DNA of 64,000 nt from an uncultured Prevotellaceae bacterium (GCA_902776195.1 CACYPF010000006.1:62001-126000), one strand, 5' to 3'. Positions 21,571 through 29,010 are shown, numbered from the stretch's first letter. Made by a program: numbers and translations. Notes: generated from the letters alone by a model not told the origin.

Positions 21571-22590
21571 CTACCTACCCCCATCACAAATCGCCCTCGC
21601 CATCTCATTCAGCTCCAGGCACTGCCCCCGCCTGATAGTCATTTTCTCATTATGATGTTCCCACGGAGCAAGTATCAGTAACTGCCCTCTGGCACAGGCT
21701 TCCATCCGCTTACCACCAGGCTTCGCCAAATCAGTAAAACCGTTCTCCTGCAAATAAATAAGCGGTAGCCCCTCGTCAAAAGCAGCCCTCATAATGACCT
21801 TCTCTCCTTTTGATATTGCAGGCGATACCAGCACAGCCCCTTGTCTTGCCGCTTTCAGACAATCGGCAAGTTTTGCCTGCAACTCTTCCTCCGTCATCCT
21901 TCTGGAGCATTGTACCTGCAACTTCATCGGCCGTTCTAACAAGAAGCGGTTACCAATAGCCGAAAAACTCAACCCCGCATACGTCAACCCCCTCTGTACC
22001 CTAAACAGTTCAGGATGCTCCCTTTTCATCAACAAGCGACGAGGGTTATCCCTTACATAGTGAAGCCAATGCTCCAACTGCCCATCCCTGAACAATATCT
22101 GGTCATTAAACCCTTTCGTAAACAGCAGCCCATTCCCTCTCGATTGTCCCGCATGTTGCTGTGCCACAGCAACAAAAGACTCAGACATCATCTGCCGAAA
22201 CACCTGGTTACAAGCCTGTTTTACCCCTAATAGCACCTTCCCTAACGGCTTCTCCAACCTTTCCTTCACAAAGAGTACCACATGCAGATGGTCTGGCATC
22301 ATCTGTAGAGCCAACACCTGCACCTCTGGATGATGAACACCAATAGTCTTCCATATCTGCTCCACTGCCTCACCCAATGGTGACAACTCAATATGAGGGA
22401 CCTCTGCCGACGGCTCTACCGCCTCACTATGTCCCACCACCTTGCCGAAGAGCGGTTTACGCCCCTCTGTCACCATCGTGATCATATACATCCTCCGCCC
22501 TGTGTAGTCATAATCCACACAGCGACGTTGCATCGAGGGTTTCTTCTCCCCTGCAAAAGCCTTCTGCCTTTCAAATGTTGCTTTATCCAT
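21571..22590 (-). CDS. REP-associated Y1-type transposase fused to a DprA/SLOG-like domain
   Basis: 339 residues. Residues about 25-200 look like a Y1/IS200-type HUH transposase (REP-associated class): strand pattern YMITMVTEGRKPLFG, the metal-binding PDHLHVVLFV (H101, H103) and the downstream FNDQIL...WLHYVRDNPRR block. The helix after HUH, where the catalytic tyrosine is expected (about 118-132), contains no tyrosine. Residues about 245-339 form a separate alpha/beta domain (VLVSPAISKGEK, LPLIYLQENGF, KPGGKRMEACARG, LLILAPW), reminiscent of DprA/SLOG nucleotide-binding proteins. No terminal inverted repeats of an IS are seen, so this is probably a single-copy domesticated gene; its function is unknown. 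Confidence 0.75.
   Translation of the reverse strand: MDKATFERQKAFAGEKKPSMQRRCVDYDYTGRRMYMITMVTEGRKPLFGKVVGHSEAVEPSAEVPHIELSPLGEAVEQIWKTIGVHHPEVQVLALQMMPDHLHVVLFVKERLEKPLGKVLLGVKQACNQVFRQMMSESFVAVAQQHAGQSRGNGLLFTKGFNDQILFRDGQLEHWLHYVRDNPRRLLMKREHPELFRVQRGLTYAGLSFSAIGNRFLLERPMKLQVQCSRRMTEEELQAKLADCLKAARQGAVLVSPAISKGEKVIMRAAFDEGLPLIYLQENGFTDLAKPGGKRMEACARGQLLILAPWEHHNEKMTIRRGQCLELNEMARAICDGGR
22155..22173. repeat. REP-like palindrome inside the transposase-like gene
   Basis: GTTGCTGTG-C-CACAGCAAC is a perfect palindrome with a single-base centre. It shares the 17-bp core TTGCTGTGCCACAGCAA with 21532-21550. Confidence 0.55.
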
Positions 22591-22613
22591 AGTTGACTCA
22601 TAGTTTTAACTCT

Positions 22614-22640
22614 GCAAAGATACAACTTTTTCCCCAACCA
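22614..22640 (-). promoter_or_regulatory. promoter of the transposase-SLOG gene
   Basis: TATCTTTGC box on the minus strand about 25 bp upstream of the start codon. It is a near-identical copy of the MGMT promoter segment 21457-21483. Confidence 0.6.
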
Positions 22641-22665
22641 CATTCGCCAATTCAGAAATAATTAC

Positions 22666-22673
22666 TATATTTG
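22666..22673 (+). promoter_or_regulatory. -7 box for the leader RNA / lipoprotein transcript
   Basis: TATATTTG followed by CAAA. It would start a transcript with a leader of about 360 nt before the lipoprotein gene at 23046. Confidence 0.45.
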
Positions 22674-22876
22674 CAAACGGAAACATAATGTTTAACCCTA
22701 AAATGATAGTGCCGATGACATAGAACAAAACGAATGAACGCTAACCGACCTATGAGTCGAGGCTCAGCCAGACAAGGTCACAGAGATTTTAATAAACAAT
22801 TAATTATTAACTTACAGAATAGCGTTTCTGTTCATACTTATTATATAAGATTTTGAGCTTTTAGCTCTTGTTCTTT

Positions 22877-23026
22877 AAACCCGAATACCGCCAAATCATT
22901 CGCACGAAAAGAACATGCAGAAGGAAGTTCACGTCGTAAGGCGTGGACTATTCGTGCTTGTTTTCGTGTATGGTCACTTGGCGGTAACCAGGGTTTAGAT
23001 AAGCATCGAATGGTTCCGCCTTTTTT
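22877..23026 (+). ncRNA. structured leader or small RNA with alternative terminator
   Basis: Nested pairings are visible: AAACCC 22877-22882 with GGGTTT 22991-22996; TACCGCCAA 22886-22894 with TTGGCGGTA 22978-22986; CACGAAAA 22903-22910 with TTTTCGTG 22961-22968; and an apical 9-bp stem 22927-22935/22940-22948 closed by a GTAA (GNRA) tetraloop. The 3' strand of the closing stem can instead pair with TGGTTCCGCC at 23011-23020, followed by six T's: a terminator mutually exclusive with the closing stem. The lipoprotein ATG is 19 nt after the T-run, so this looks like a riboswitch-type attenuator. A free-standing 6S-like RNA ending at the terminator is the main alternative. Confidence 0.6.
22980..23026 (+). 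terminator. conditional terminator of the 22877 leader
   Basis: GGCGGTAACCA (22980-22990) pairs with TGGTTCCGCC (23011-23020) with one bulged T, followed by TTTTTT. Its left arm overlaps the closing stem of the upstream structure. Confidence 0.65.
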
Positions 23027-23045
23027 AATTTAGTTCTAAACAATT

Positions 23046-23471
23046 ATGAAAAAATTTCAATTTAGAGTGTTTGCCATGATGATTATGGCATTAGTTTGTG
23101 TTGGTTTCGCATCTTGCGGCAGTGATGATGATGATAGTAAAAATAAAAGTAATAATACTTCCGATTTGGTAGGTATTTGGGCTCAATATCATCAGGGGAG
23201 TGCAACAGCATGGTATTATGGCATCAAATTGGATGCCAATGGAGAAGCTGCATATACAGAATGGGATATCAAAGAAAGCCCTAACTGGAATTATACTGGT
23301 GGGGCAAAATGGTCTGTTAAAGATAACGTGTTGACAATAACTGCCCCTAATGGCAGCGTTGCATATTCCTCCTTTTTCACTCTCAGTAGTGACAGAAAAA
23401 CTATAACATTTGCTGGCGATACAACAGGAGGTCATTTTGGTACTTTAGAAGGTGAATTTACCAAGCAATAA
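23046..23471 (+). CDS. small surface lipoprotein, lipocalin-like fold possible
   Basis: 141-residue lipoprotein. The signal peptide ends at the lipobox FASC with C24, followed by GSDDDDS, the acidic lipoprotein export signal used for surface display in Bacteroidetes. The mature part begins with LVGIWAQY and consists of alternating strands (KWSVKDNVLTI, FTLSSDRKTITFAG), the pattern of lipocalin-like domain proteins in this phylum. No enzymatic motif. It lies directly downstream of the structured leader and is followed by a terminator. Confidence 0.75.
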   Translation: MKKFQFRVFAMMIMALVCVGFASCGSDDDDSKNKSNNTSDLVGIWAQYHQGSATAWYYGIKLDANGEAAYTEWDIKESPNWNYTGGAKWSVKDNVLTITAPNGSVAYSSFFTLSSDRKTITFAGDTTGGHFGTLEGEFTKQ

Positions 23472-23531
23472 CCTGAGAATTTAGAGAGATCAAAGGAACT
23501 TAGTTCTTGATTTTCACTGCTTAAGAAAAGG

Positions 23532-23564
23532 GATGTGGGAGTTTGGTTTGCTTCCACATCTTTT
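23532..23564 (+). terminator. terminator after the small lipoprotein gene
   Basis: GATGTGG 23532-23538 pairs with CCACATC 23554-23560, followed by TTTT. Confidence 0.6.
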
Positions 23565-23589
23565 ATTGCTATAATCAGAACTAACAAAC

Positions 23590-24128
23590 TCAGTCTTTCT
23601 CTCGCGCGTGCGCGCACTATAAATTTTTAAACCCTTGTCACCGTTGTCACCTTGCAAAACCACTTGATAATCAGGAGATTACGGTAACAACGAGGTGGCA
23701 AGGGTGACAACGATTGGCGATTTTGACCTTAAAATGAGTGAAAAAACGCTTCTCCTTGCGAAGCCTTAGGCTCCGAAGGGTGAAGGTGCCGCCTCCAAGG
23801 GTTGAAGGTGCCGCCTTCAAAGGTCGTAGATGCCGGCTTCGTGAGGCATGGGGATTATCTCCAAGGGGCTTGGGGATACCTCCGATACCCCCATGGAGAT
23901 GCTTCCCAACACCCTTGGGAGGTATCTTAATACCCCCATAACAGGTATCGGAACAAGGGATGAACGATATCTTTATCAAATGAAGGCTCTAATTGGGTCA
24001 ATTAAGGGCTTTAATTGACTTGAATAAGGGCTTTAATCGGTATGAAAGTGGGCTTTAATCGGTAACAAAACAGGGGTTAGTCGGTAACTGAATGCCCTTC
24101 AGTCGGTAACTGATTCCGAAAAATTTTT
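23590..24128. repeat. non-coding block of degenerate dispersed repeats (copy A, left part)
   Basis: No gene is seen. The block holds an alternating CG/GT tract near 23605; an inverted pair around GTTGTCACC (about 23645 and 23705); GC-rich modules built on GGTGCCGCCTCC / GCCGGCTTC (about 23785-23850); short blocks such as TACCCCCATAAC with TATCGGAAC; a run of related units containing GGGCTTTAAT (about 24000-24065); and units with AGTCGGTAACTGA. The GC-rich, TACCCCCATAAC and AGTCGGTAACTGATTCCG parts recur in the same order at 55865-56147. Confidence 0.65.
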
Positions 24129-24356
24129 GAGAAAATCGAAAAAACTAGTCCCCTTCTCCCGTCAGGTGGCTCAAACCCCGATAAATAAAGGGCGCAGGGC
24201 ACGGGAGTAGTTGGTTGAACATCTCCCATACTTCTCCCGTTGATTCGAAAGGGAGTAGTACGGGACTAGTTGGAGCAACTACTCCCGTCGTGAAACGCCC
24301 CGTACATCGGCATTTCAGAAGAAAAAGGGAGAAGGGGACTAGTTTTTTTGATTCTC
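24129..24356. mobile_element. 228-bp MITE-like element, copy A
   Basis: Bounded by terminal inverted repeats of about 30 bp: 24129-24160 ending CTAGTCCCCTTCTCCC, and 24328-24356 starting GGGAGAAGGGGACTAG. A nested pair GGGAGTAGTTG / CAACTACTCCC lies inside. The element recurs with the same length (228 bp) and high similarity at 56148-56375. No coding capacity; the whole element can fold into one long hairpin. The transposase that would move it is not in the window. Confidence 0.7.
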
Positions 24357-24585
24357 TTATAGTCATATAGAGAATCATGGGGTCGGTTCTAGTGATCATT
24401 TTTCAGTTTCTGAATAACTCCAAACGAAACGCCCGTCAGCCGGGACAGTTGTCTGACTCCTGCCCCAAAGGAAAAAGCATAACTTAACACTTCATTCCGT
24501 TAGAGTCCCCAGTTTTCTCTATGGAAATCTTGTGCAAATATAGCGTTTTTTTAGATGAAAACGACACTAATTCCTAAAAATTACG

Positions 24586-24593
24586 TACCTTTG
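24586..24593 (+). promoter_or_regulatory. promoter of the 24600 RNA
   Basis: TACCTTTG -7 box followed by CA; predicted start about 24598-24600. Confidence 0.65.
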
Positions 24594-24599
24594 CATCGT

Positions 24600-25031
24600 T
24601 TTCTGAACCCGTACCAGCATACAGGCTTGTTTCGAAAGGCTTTGCCACTTGCAACCAGAGGGATGCAAGAACAGGACACACGAATGCCGAAGCCCCTGGG
24701 TAGAGGCAGCGGGACGGGGAACCTATATATAGGAAAGGCGTTCTTGTAAAGGACAAGCGCTCAAAACGCAAGTCCTTGACGCTTTGTACTTGACGCACAG
24801 GAATCTGGCAGTTCCAAACTAATCGTCAAAACTACAAGGCAACAATGACGCTCATGGGTATGTATTAAAAAACATACCTACATTTGGCATAGGTCTTATT
24901 GGCTTCATGCCATAGTAGTGTATGTATACATATCGGCGTGGGCTTCGGCGTTGCTCGTTCTGACGATTAAGGCAATGCCAGAGCCTCTGTGCGTGGGACG
25001 GGTAACAAGTTGAATTCCCACGCATTTTTTT
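24600..25031 (+). ncRNA. ~430-nt highly structured non-coding RNA of unknown class
   Basis: Framed by a TAnnTTTG promoter and a strong terminator. Local hairpins: CTTGCA/TGCAAG (24648-24669); CCCC/GGGG (24693-24719); CCTATATATAGG (24722-24733); AAGGAC/GTCCTT (24749-24777); GGTATGT/ACATACC (24857-24878); TGGCAT/ATGCCA (24885-24912); GGCGTTGC/GCAATGCC (24947-24979). The ends can also close on each other: ACCCGT 24607-24612 with ACGGGT 24998-25003. No convincing ORF lies inside. It does not show the RNase P core (GAGGAAAGUC) or the tmRNA ends. It could be an independent RNA or a long leader of the acyltransferase gene at 25095. Confidence 0.6.
24990..25031 (+). terminator. terminator of the structured RNA
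   Basis: TGCGTGGGA 24990-24998 pairs perfectly with TCCCACGCA 25016-25024, followed by seven T's. Confidence 0.8.
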
Positions 25032-25094
25032 ATATATAAGCCTTAAGAATTGTTCCACCAGCCTCGGGAGTTCACTGGTTATGAAGAACTAATT

Positions 25095-26120
25095 ATGGCA
25101 AATAAAGGCAAGCATTTACCTGATTCTGTTTCCCGAAGGTCTGACAAGATCACTATTCTTTCTTTTTTTATGATGCTGGGCATTGTATGGACCCATTCGC
25201 GACTGCCCGACTGGAATGTTGTACCGGATTATTTCCACCAGCTGGTCTTGTGGAATGAGATAGGCCAGGATACTGTTGCAGCCTTTTTCTTAATCACCGC
25301 ATTTCTGTACTTTCGCAACTTCAGCATAGAAAAATATACCGAGAAGCTAAAGACGAGGTTCTATTCTCTCATCATACCCTACCTCATCTGGAATACCCTG
25401 AATGCTGTTGGCTGGTTCGTGACAACCCGTCTAACCGGAAATCAGTACGTAAACGACAGCTTCACCTTCGATTCTGTCTGGCATTTCGTAGCCGACATAG
25501 TGGCAAGCAAGTTCTCTGTACTGTGGTATGTCGGGGTCATTATAGTGTATGCCGTTGCTTCGCCCGTGTTCTATTACTTAGGGCGTAACAAACGCGTTGC
25601 CACAGCCTCCATTATTGTGTTTCTCATTATCGGCATATCGTTTCACCATCCCTTCTGCAGCCCTATTGTATGGATGTCCATCTACATGATGGGAGCCTAT
25701 CTTGGTATGCATCACAAAGATTACATGTTTGGTCACCAGCCGGTGTCTGTTACGATAGTAGCCCTTTTGGCTTTTCCTTTGTCTGTATGGTATAGCCACA
25801 TGCACGACACTATGTTGGCCGTTAATATAAGGACGTGGGCGTCAGCCTTCTTCTTTATCGGCATCTACGATGTGTTTGACAGGATTCTCCATTTCAAGGT
25901 GCACCACATATATAAATACACCTTCTTCCTCTATGCCACTCATTATATCCTTGTACATGTAGGCCAGCGGTATATTATTGTCAATGCCAACAACGTTGCG
26001 GGATGCTGGCTGGCATACGTGCTTGTACCCCCTCTTGTTGTCGTCGTTTGCCTTTCTGCGGCCTACATACAGGACAAGCACCTTCCAAGGCTATACGACA
26101 TACTGACAGGACAGCGATAG
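25095..26120 (+). CDS. acyltransferase family 3 (membrane O-acyltransferase)
   Basis: 341-residue integral membrane protein with about ten hydrophobic segments. The N-terminal signature fits acyltransferase-3: the first segment FFMMLGIVWTHS carries the expected conserved His (about residue 33), followed by the loop to FFLITAFLYFRNFS and IPYLIWNTLNA. Such enzymes transfer acetyl or other acyl groups to surface glycans or secreted molecules. I start at the ATG at 25095; a TTG at 25050 is in frame but not needed. No glycan cluster lies nearby. It sits 64 nt after the RNA terminator, which may control its expression. Confidence 0.85.
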   Translation: MANKGKHLPDSVSRRSDKITILSFFMMLGIVWTHSRLPDWNVVPDYFHQLVLWNEIGQDTVAAFFLITAFLYFRNFSIEKYTEKLKTRFYSLIIPYLIWNTLNAVGWFVTTRLTGNQYVNDSFTFDSVWHFVADIVASKFSVLWYVGVIIVYAVASPVFYYLGRNKRVATASIIVFLIIGISFHHPFCSPIVWMSIYMMGAYLGMHHKDYMFGHQPVSVTIVALLAFPLSVWYSHMHDTMLAVNIRTWASAFFFIGIYDVFDRILHFKVHHIYKYTFFLYATHYILVHVGQRYIIVNANNVAGCWLAYVLVPPLVVVVCLSAAYIQDKHLPRLYDILTGQR

Positions 26121-26349
26121 CAGAAATACGAAAGAAAAGCAAGCTTTCCCTTTGCATTTCTCTCGGTTTTGTGTAATTTAAAAAATTTGGGGACTCAATG
26201 ATCCACTTCTCCTAAGGATAGGTGAGCTCCTTTTGTATATTTGGAAACAAGAACCGACCCCGTGATCCACCTGTCTGCAAAGATACGAAATAGAAATGAA
26301 AAAAGATGCATTATTTCACATTCTTCTTGCTTTTCTTGCAATTTTTTCC

Positions 26350-26357
26350 TAAATTTG
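26350..26357 (+). promoter_or_regulatory. promoter for the 26388-28995 gene group
   Basis: TAAATTTG followed by CAG, 30 bp before the first start codon. The rest of 26121-26349 holds a TATCTTTGCAG box on the opposite strand (about 26276-26288) but no gene. Confidence 0.55.
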
Positions 26358-26387
26358 CAGCGGTATAAAACTATAAACCAAAATGTT

Positions 26388-26936
26388 ATGAACGAGAAGT
26401 TTCCATACGGCTATGACTTGAATGCCTATATCGACAAGGCGTTCGAGCAGATGAAGGCTGACTTTCCCTGGGCAACAAGGGACATGATAGCTGAGCATAC
26501 CAATTTCGGTATCGAGAAAGTGGGCGATGACTATCAATATGTCAGGTATTGCTCGTTTTGTAGTCCAGAAATTCTCAATGTGGACTGTGAAGAGTTTATC
26601 CGTCGGTTGGCCAACGACCATGACTGGGAACTGGAAAAAGCCAATCCCGTGAAGGAACGCATCGATGTGGAAGCCTCCAACCGATGCAGCGGCGACTGGT
26701 TTCTGGAGTGTTATCAGATTCAGAAGCATGAGAAGGGCGGTTATTCGGTTTATGTAACGGCTGGCAATCGTTCGGCAGGCGGGTCAAAGACGGTCTTTAT
26801 TCCTGCTTCCTATTTCAAGCTGAGTTGGGAAGAGTTCCTGAACAAGTATCTCGATTTGGCAACCCCCGGCTCTTTCTACGTAGGCAGGACCGATCTCGAA
26901 CGCGATCCTCGCATCAAAGAGTTCCTGGGCTTCTGA
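26388..26936 (+). CDS. hypothetical cytosolic protein
   Basis: 182 residues, no signal peptide or membrane segment, and no family that I recognise. The start at 26388 follows the promoter box closely; upstream codons in frame lie in promoter sequence. The protein is acidic and aromatic-rich, with an N-terminal helical part (YIDKAFEQMKADFPWATRDM) and a C-terminal strand-rich part containing AGNRSAGGSKTVFIPASYF. Two cysteines in YCSFCSPE (about 56-59) could bind metal. First of four co-directional small genes. Confidence 0.7.
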   Translation: MNEKFPYGYDLNAYIDKAFEQMKADFPWATRDMIAEHTNFGIEKVGDDYQYVRYCSFCSPEILNVDCEEFIRRLANDHDWELEKANPVKERIDVEASNRCSGDWFLECYQIQKHEKGGYSVYVTAGNRSAGGSKTVFIPASYFKLSWEEFLNKYLDLATPGSFYVGRTDLERDPRIKEFLGF

Positions 26937-26964
26937 GGAGAATAATTGTAATTTGACAGGAGAT

Positions 26965-27402
26965 ATGAAAAAGATGACAATCGTAATAGTAGTTATGCTT
27001 GTTATGGCGGTATTTATGCCAACACATGCTTTTGCGGGAAGCAAGGACAGCGTGGAAGTTGATTTGCTTGACATCAGTGAAATGCCGAAGACGGCTGTGC
27101 GTCAGGGAAATGCTCATTTCCAGTATGCCGTATATGTCAATGTGGATAAGCCTGCAAGCGGTGAGGGCGAGATGGATGATGTGAGATCCGTTTGGCTTGC
27201 CAACGAGCGTTCTGGTACGGTCATCAAGGTCTGCGTCACTAATCCTAAGGCGGAAGCTCTGTGGAATAAGATGAGTGGCAAGGATGCCGATGGTGTTAGT
27301 GTCGCTCTCACTCAGATTGCAGCTGCCGATAAGGCCATGATAGCCCCAGGCGATGTGAGCTCCGTGAGGTTGGAGGGAAGGAAAGAGAATAATAAACTAT
27401 AA
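26965..27402 (+). CDS. hypothetical exported protein
   Basis: 145 residues with a Sec signal peptide (about 1-23, ends THAFAG). I use the ATG at 26965, which begins MKKM and has AGGAG just before it. The mature part is a small strand-rich domain (VDLLDISEMPKTAVRQG, EMDDVRSVWLANERSGTVIKV) that I cannot assign. 28 nt after the preceding gene and 11 nt before the WG-repeat gene. Confidence 0.7.
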   Translation: MKKMTIVIVVMLVMAVFMPTHAFAGSKDSVEVDLLDISEMPKTAVRQGNAHFQYAVYVNVDKPASGEGEMDDVRSVWLANERSGTVIKVCVTNPKAEALWNKMSGKDADGVSVALTQIAAADKAMIAPGDVSSVRLEGRKENNKL

Positions 27403-27413
27403 GCCAAAATGTT

Positions 27414-28364
27414 ATGAGAAGAAGTGTTTTGATGATTTCCTCGTTGATGATGCTTATGGCTTGCGGAGGCAAGAAAGCACAGACGGATAGTACCGACGCT
27501 GTCATCGCGGACTCGACGGTGATGGATTCAGCTGCCGTTGTAATAGAGAACCCCTATGACTTTGAAGCCATTGCCAAAGCTATTGAAGGCTGTGAATATT
27601 TGGAGAATTTCAGTCATGGTGTGGCAAGGGTTAAGAAGGATGGTCAGAACTTTTATATTGACCTGCATGGTAACATTGTGGAGGAACCAAAGGTGGAGGA
27701 GGATCCTGACAGGCTGACCTGTGAATATAAAGATGGAAAATATGGCTATAAAGATAGCAAGGGTAATGTTGTCATTCCCTTTAAGTTCCATTTTGCCCAT
27801 GATTTCAGCGACGGCATGGCTATTGTCGTAAACGAGATAGGAGAGGTGGGGTATATCAACACCAAAGGCGAACTGGCTATTCCCTATCAGTATGACACGA
27901 TGGCAGAGAGTGACGGCAACAATTTCCATGAAGGTCTTTGTGCCGTTGTCGTCGATGGTTCGCATGAGTGGGTCAGCTATATCGACAAGACTGGCAAGCT
28001 GGCTTTTGAGGGCGTTTTCAGTTATGGTGGTGATTTCAGCGAAGGTCTGGCTGCCGTCAAGACTACAGGTGAAAATGCCCGAAGCGGCTATATAGACCAT
28101 GACGGAAAGATGGTTATCGAACTGCCCGACGGCTGGTGGGGACGCAAGTTCACGGACGGCGTGGCCCAGACTCAGAAGGTTGACTCCTGCTATATCATCG
28201 ACAAGACAGGCCAGCGACTCTTCAAGGTGAATAATGAAATCACTTACACAGGCGACGACATCAGATACTCTGAGGGTTTGGCAGTGGTCTATGGCAAAGG
28301 GAAATACGAGATGAAGCGCGGCTTCATGGACAAGACTGGCCGCATCACCTTCTGTCAGGAATAA
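27414..28364 (+). CDS. WG-repeat lipoprotein
   Basis: 316 residues. Short lipoprotein signal peptide with lipobox LMAC (C17) followed by GGKKAQTDS. The body has about six WG-type repeats of about 35-40 residues (GKYGYKDSKGNVVIPF, GEVGYINTKGELAIPY, SYIDKTGKLAF, GYIDHDGKMVIEL, CYIIDKTGQRLF, RGFMDKTGRITF), each alternating with a glycine-aromatic F-S-x-G segment. WG-repeat proteins are common in gut Bacteroidetes, and their function is not established. Confidence 0.88.
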   Translation: MRRSVLMISSLMMLMACGGKKAQTDSTDAVIADSTVMDSAAVVIENPYDFEAIAKAIEGCEYLENFSHGVARVKKDGQNFYIDLHGNIVEEPKVEEDPDRLTCEYKDGKYGYKDSKGNVVIPFKFHFAHDFSDGMAIVVNEIGEVGYINTKGELAIPYQYDTMAESDGNNFHEGLCAVVVDGSHEWVSYIDKTGKLAFEGVFSYGGDFSEGLAAVKTTGENARSGYIDHDGKMVIELPDGWWGRKFTDGVAQTQKVDSCYIIDKTGQRLFKVNNEITYTGDDIRYSEGLAVVYGKGKYEMKRGFMDKTGRITFCQE

Positions 28365-28383
28365 CACTAACATTGATGAATAT

Positions 28384-28995
28384 ATGAAGAAACTATTATT
28401 AGCAATCATTTTCGCCTACTGTACGCTGGCCATAGCTGCACAGGAAGGTTTCCGAGTGGACTACCAAGGGACACGCCCCACCATCAAAGACTTTGTGAAA
28501 GCCTATCTCACTTCTATCCTTTCCGAAGAAGTAGAGGAGTGCGAAGCAGAGGGATTGGGCATCTACGAAAGCCTACAGCGTGCCATAACCAATAAGGAAA
28601 AGGGACTCCCGCTTAATGAGGGCGAGACGCTTACCATTGACATGAAAAACGGTTTCCTGGTTTATGAGCAAGCATGGGATGAAAATCTCTCAAGGATCGA
28701 GATGTGCTTCTGGAATGAGTCCGACGGCAAACATAAGCTCTTTGCAGATAACAATTGGTACTACCAGAATGGCAAGCCCATCTTGGGCCAGTTTGGCGGG
28801 CTCAATTTCCTCCGTTATAACAATTCCACGAAGAGAATGAGTTACATTGATGCCCCAGGCTTCGACGTTGAGTATTCGAATAAATCCTATGCCCTGCCTC
28901 GTACGGGGAAGGATATCATCGTCACGACGTGGCATGAAGATGGCAAGAAGACACAGAAGACACTGAAGTGGAACGGTCACGGATTCAGTTACTGA
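28384..28995 (+). CDS. hypothetical exported protein
   Basis: 203 residues with a clear signal peptide (about 1-19, ends AIAAQ). The mature domain starts with a helical part (TIKDFVKAYLTSILSEEVEE) and continues with strands (LTIDMKNGFLVYEQ, RIEMCFWNESDGKHKLFADNNWYYQNG). I do not recognise a family. Last gene of the group, 19 nt after the WG-repeat gene and followed by a textbook terminator. Confidence 0.75.
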   Translation: MKKLLLAIIFAYCTLAIAAQEGFRVDYQGTRPTIKDFVKAYLTSILSEEVEECEAEGLGIYESLQRAITNKEKGLPLNEGETLTIDMKNGFLVYEQAWDENLSRIEMCFWNESDGKHKLFADNNWYYQNGKPILGQFGGLNFLRYNNSTKRMSYIDAPGFDVEYSNKSYALPRTGKDIIVTTWHEDGKKTQKTLKWNGHGFSY

Positions 28996-29010
28996 ACGCT
29001 TGCAATCTAC

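Noticed and set aside
21571-22590. Complete IS200-type insertion sequence
   Set aside because: No catalytic tyrosine, no tnpB/iscB, no defined element ends, and an additional C-terminal domain argue against an autonomous IS.
23738-23941. 67-codon ORF in the GC-rich repeat block
   Set aside because: Composed of repeat modules (Arg/Pro/Gly-rich); its frame is not kept in the second copy of the repeat.
24555-24749. 64-codon ORF overlapping the structured RNA
   Set aside because: Its start lies upstream of the predicted transcription start, and the peptide has no recognisable features; RNA structure explains the sequence better.
24600-25031. RNase P RNA or tmRNA
   Set aside because: The universal RNase P segment GAGGAAAGUC and the tmRNA 5'/3' ends were not found on either strand.
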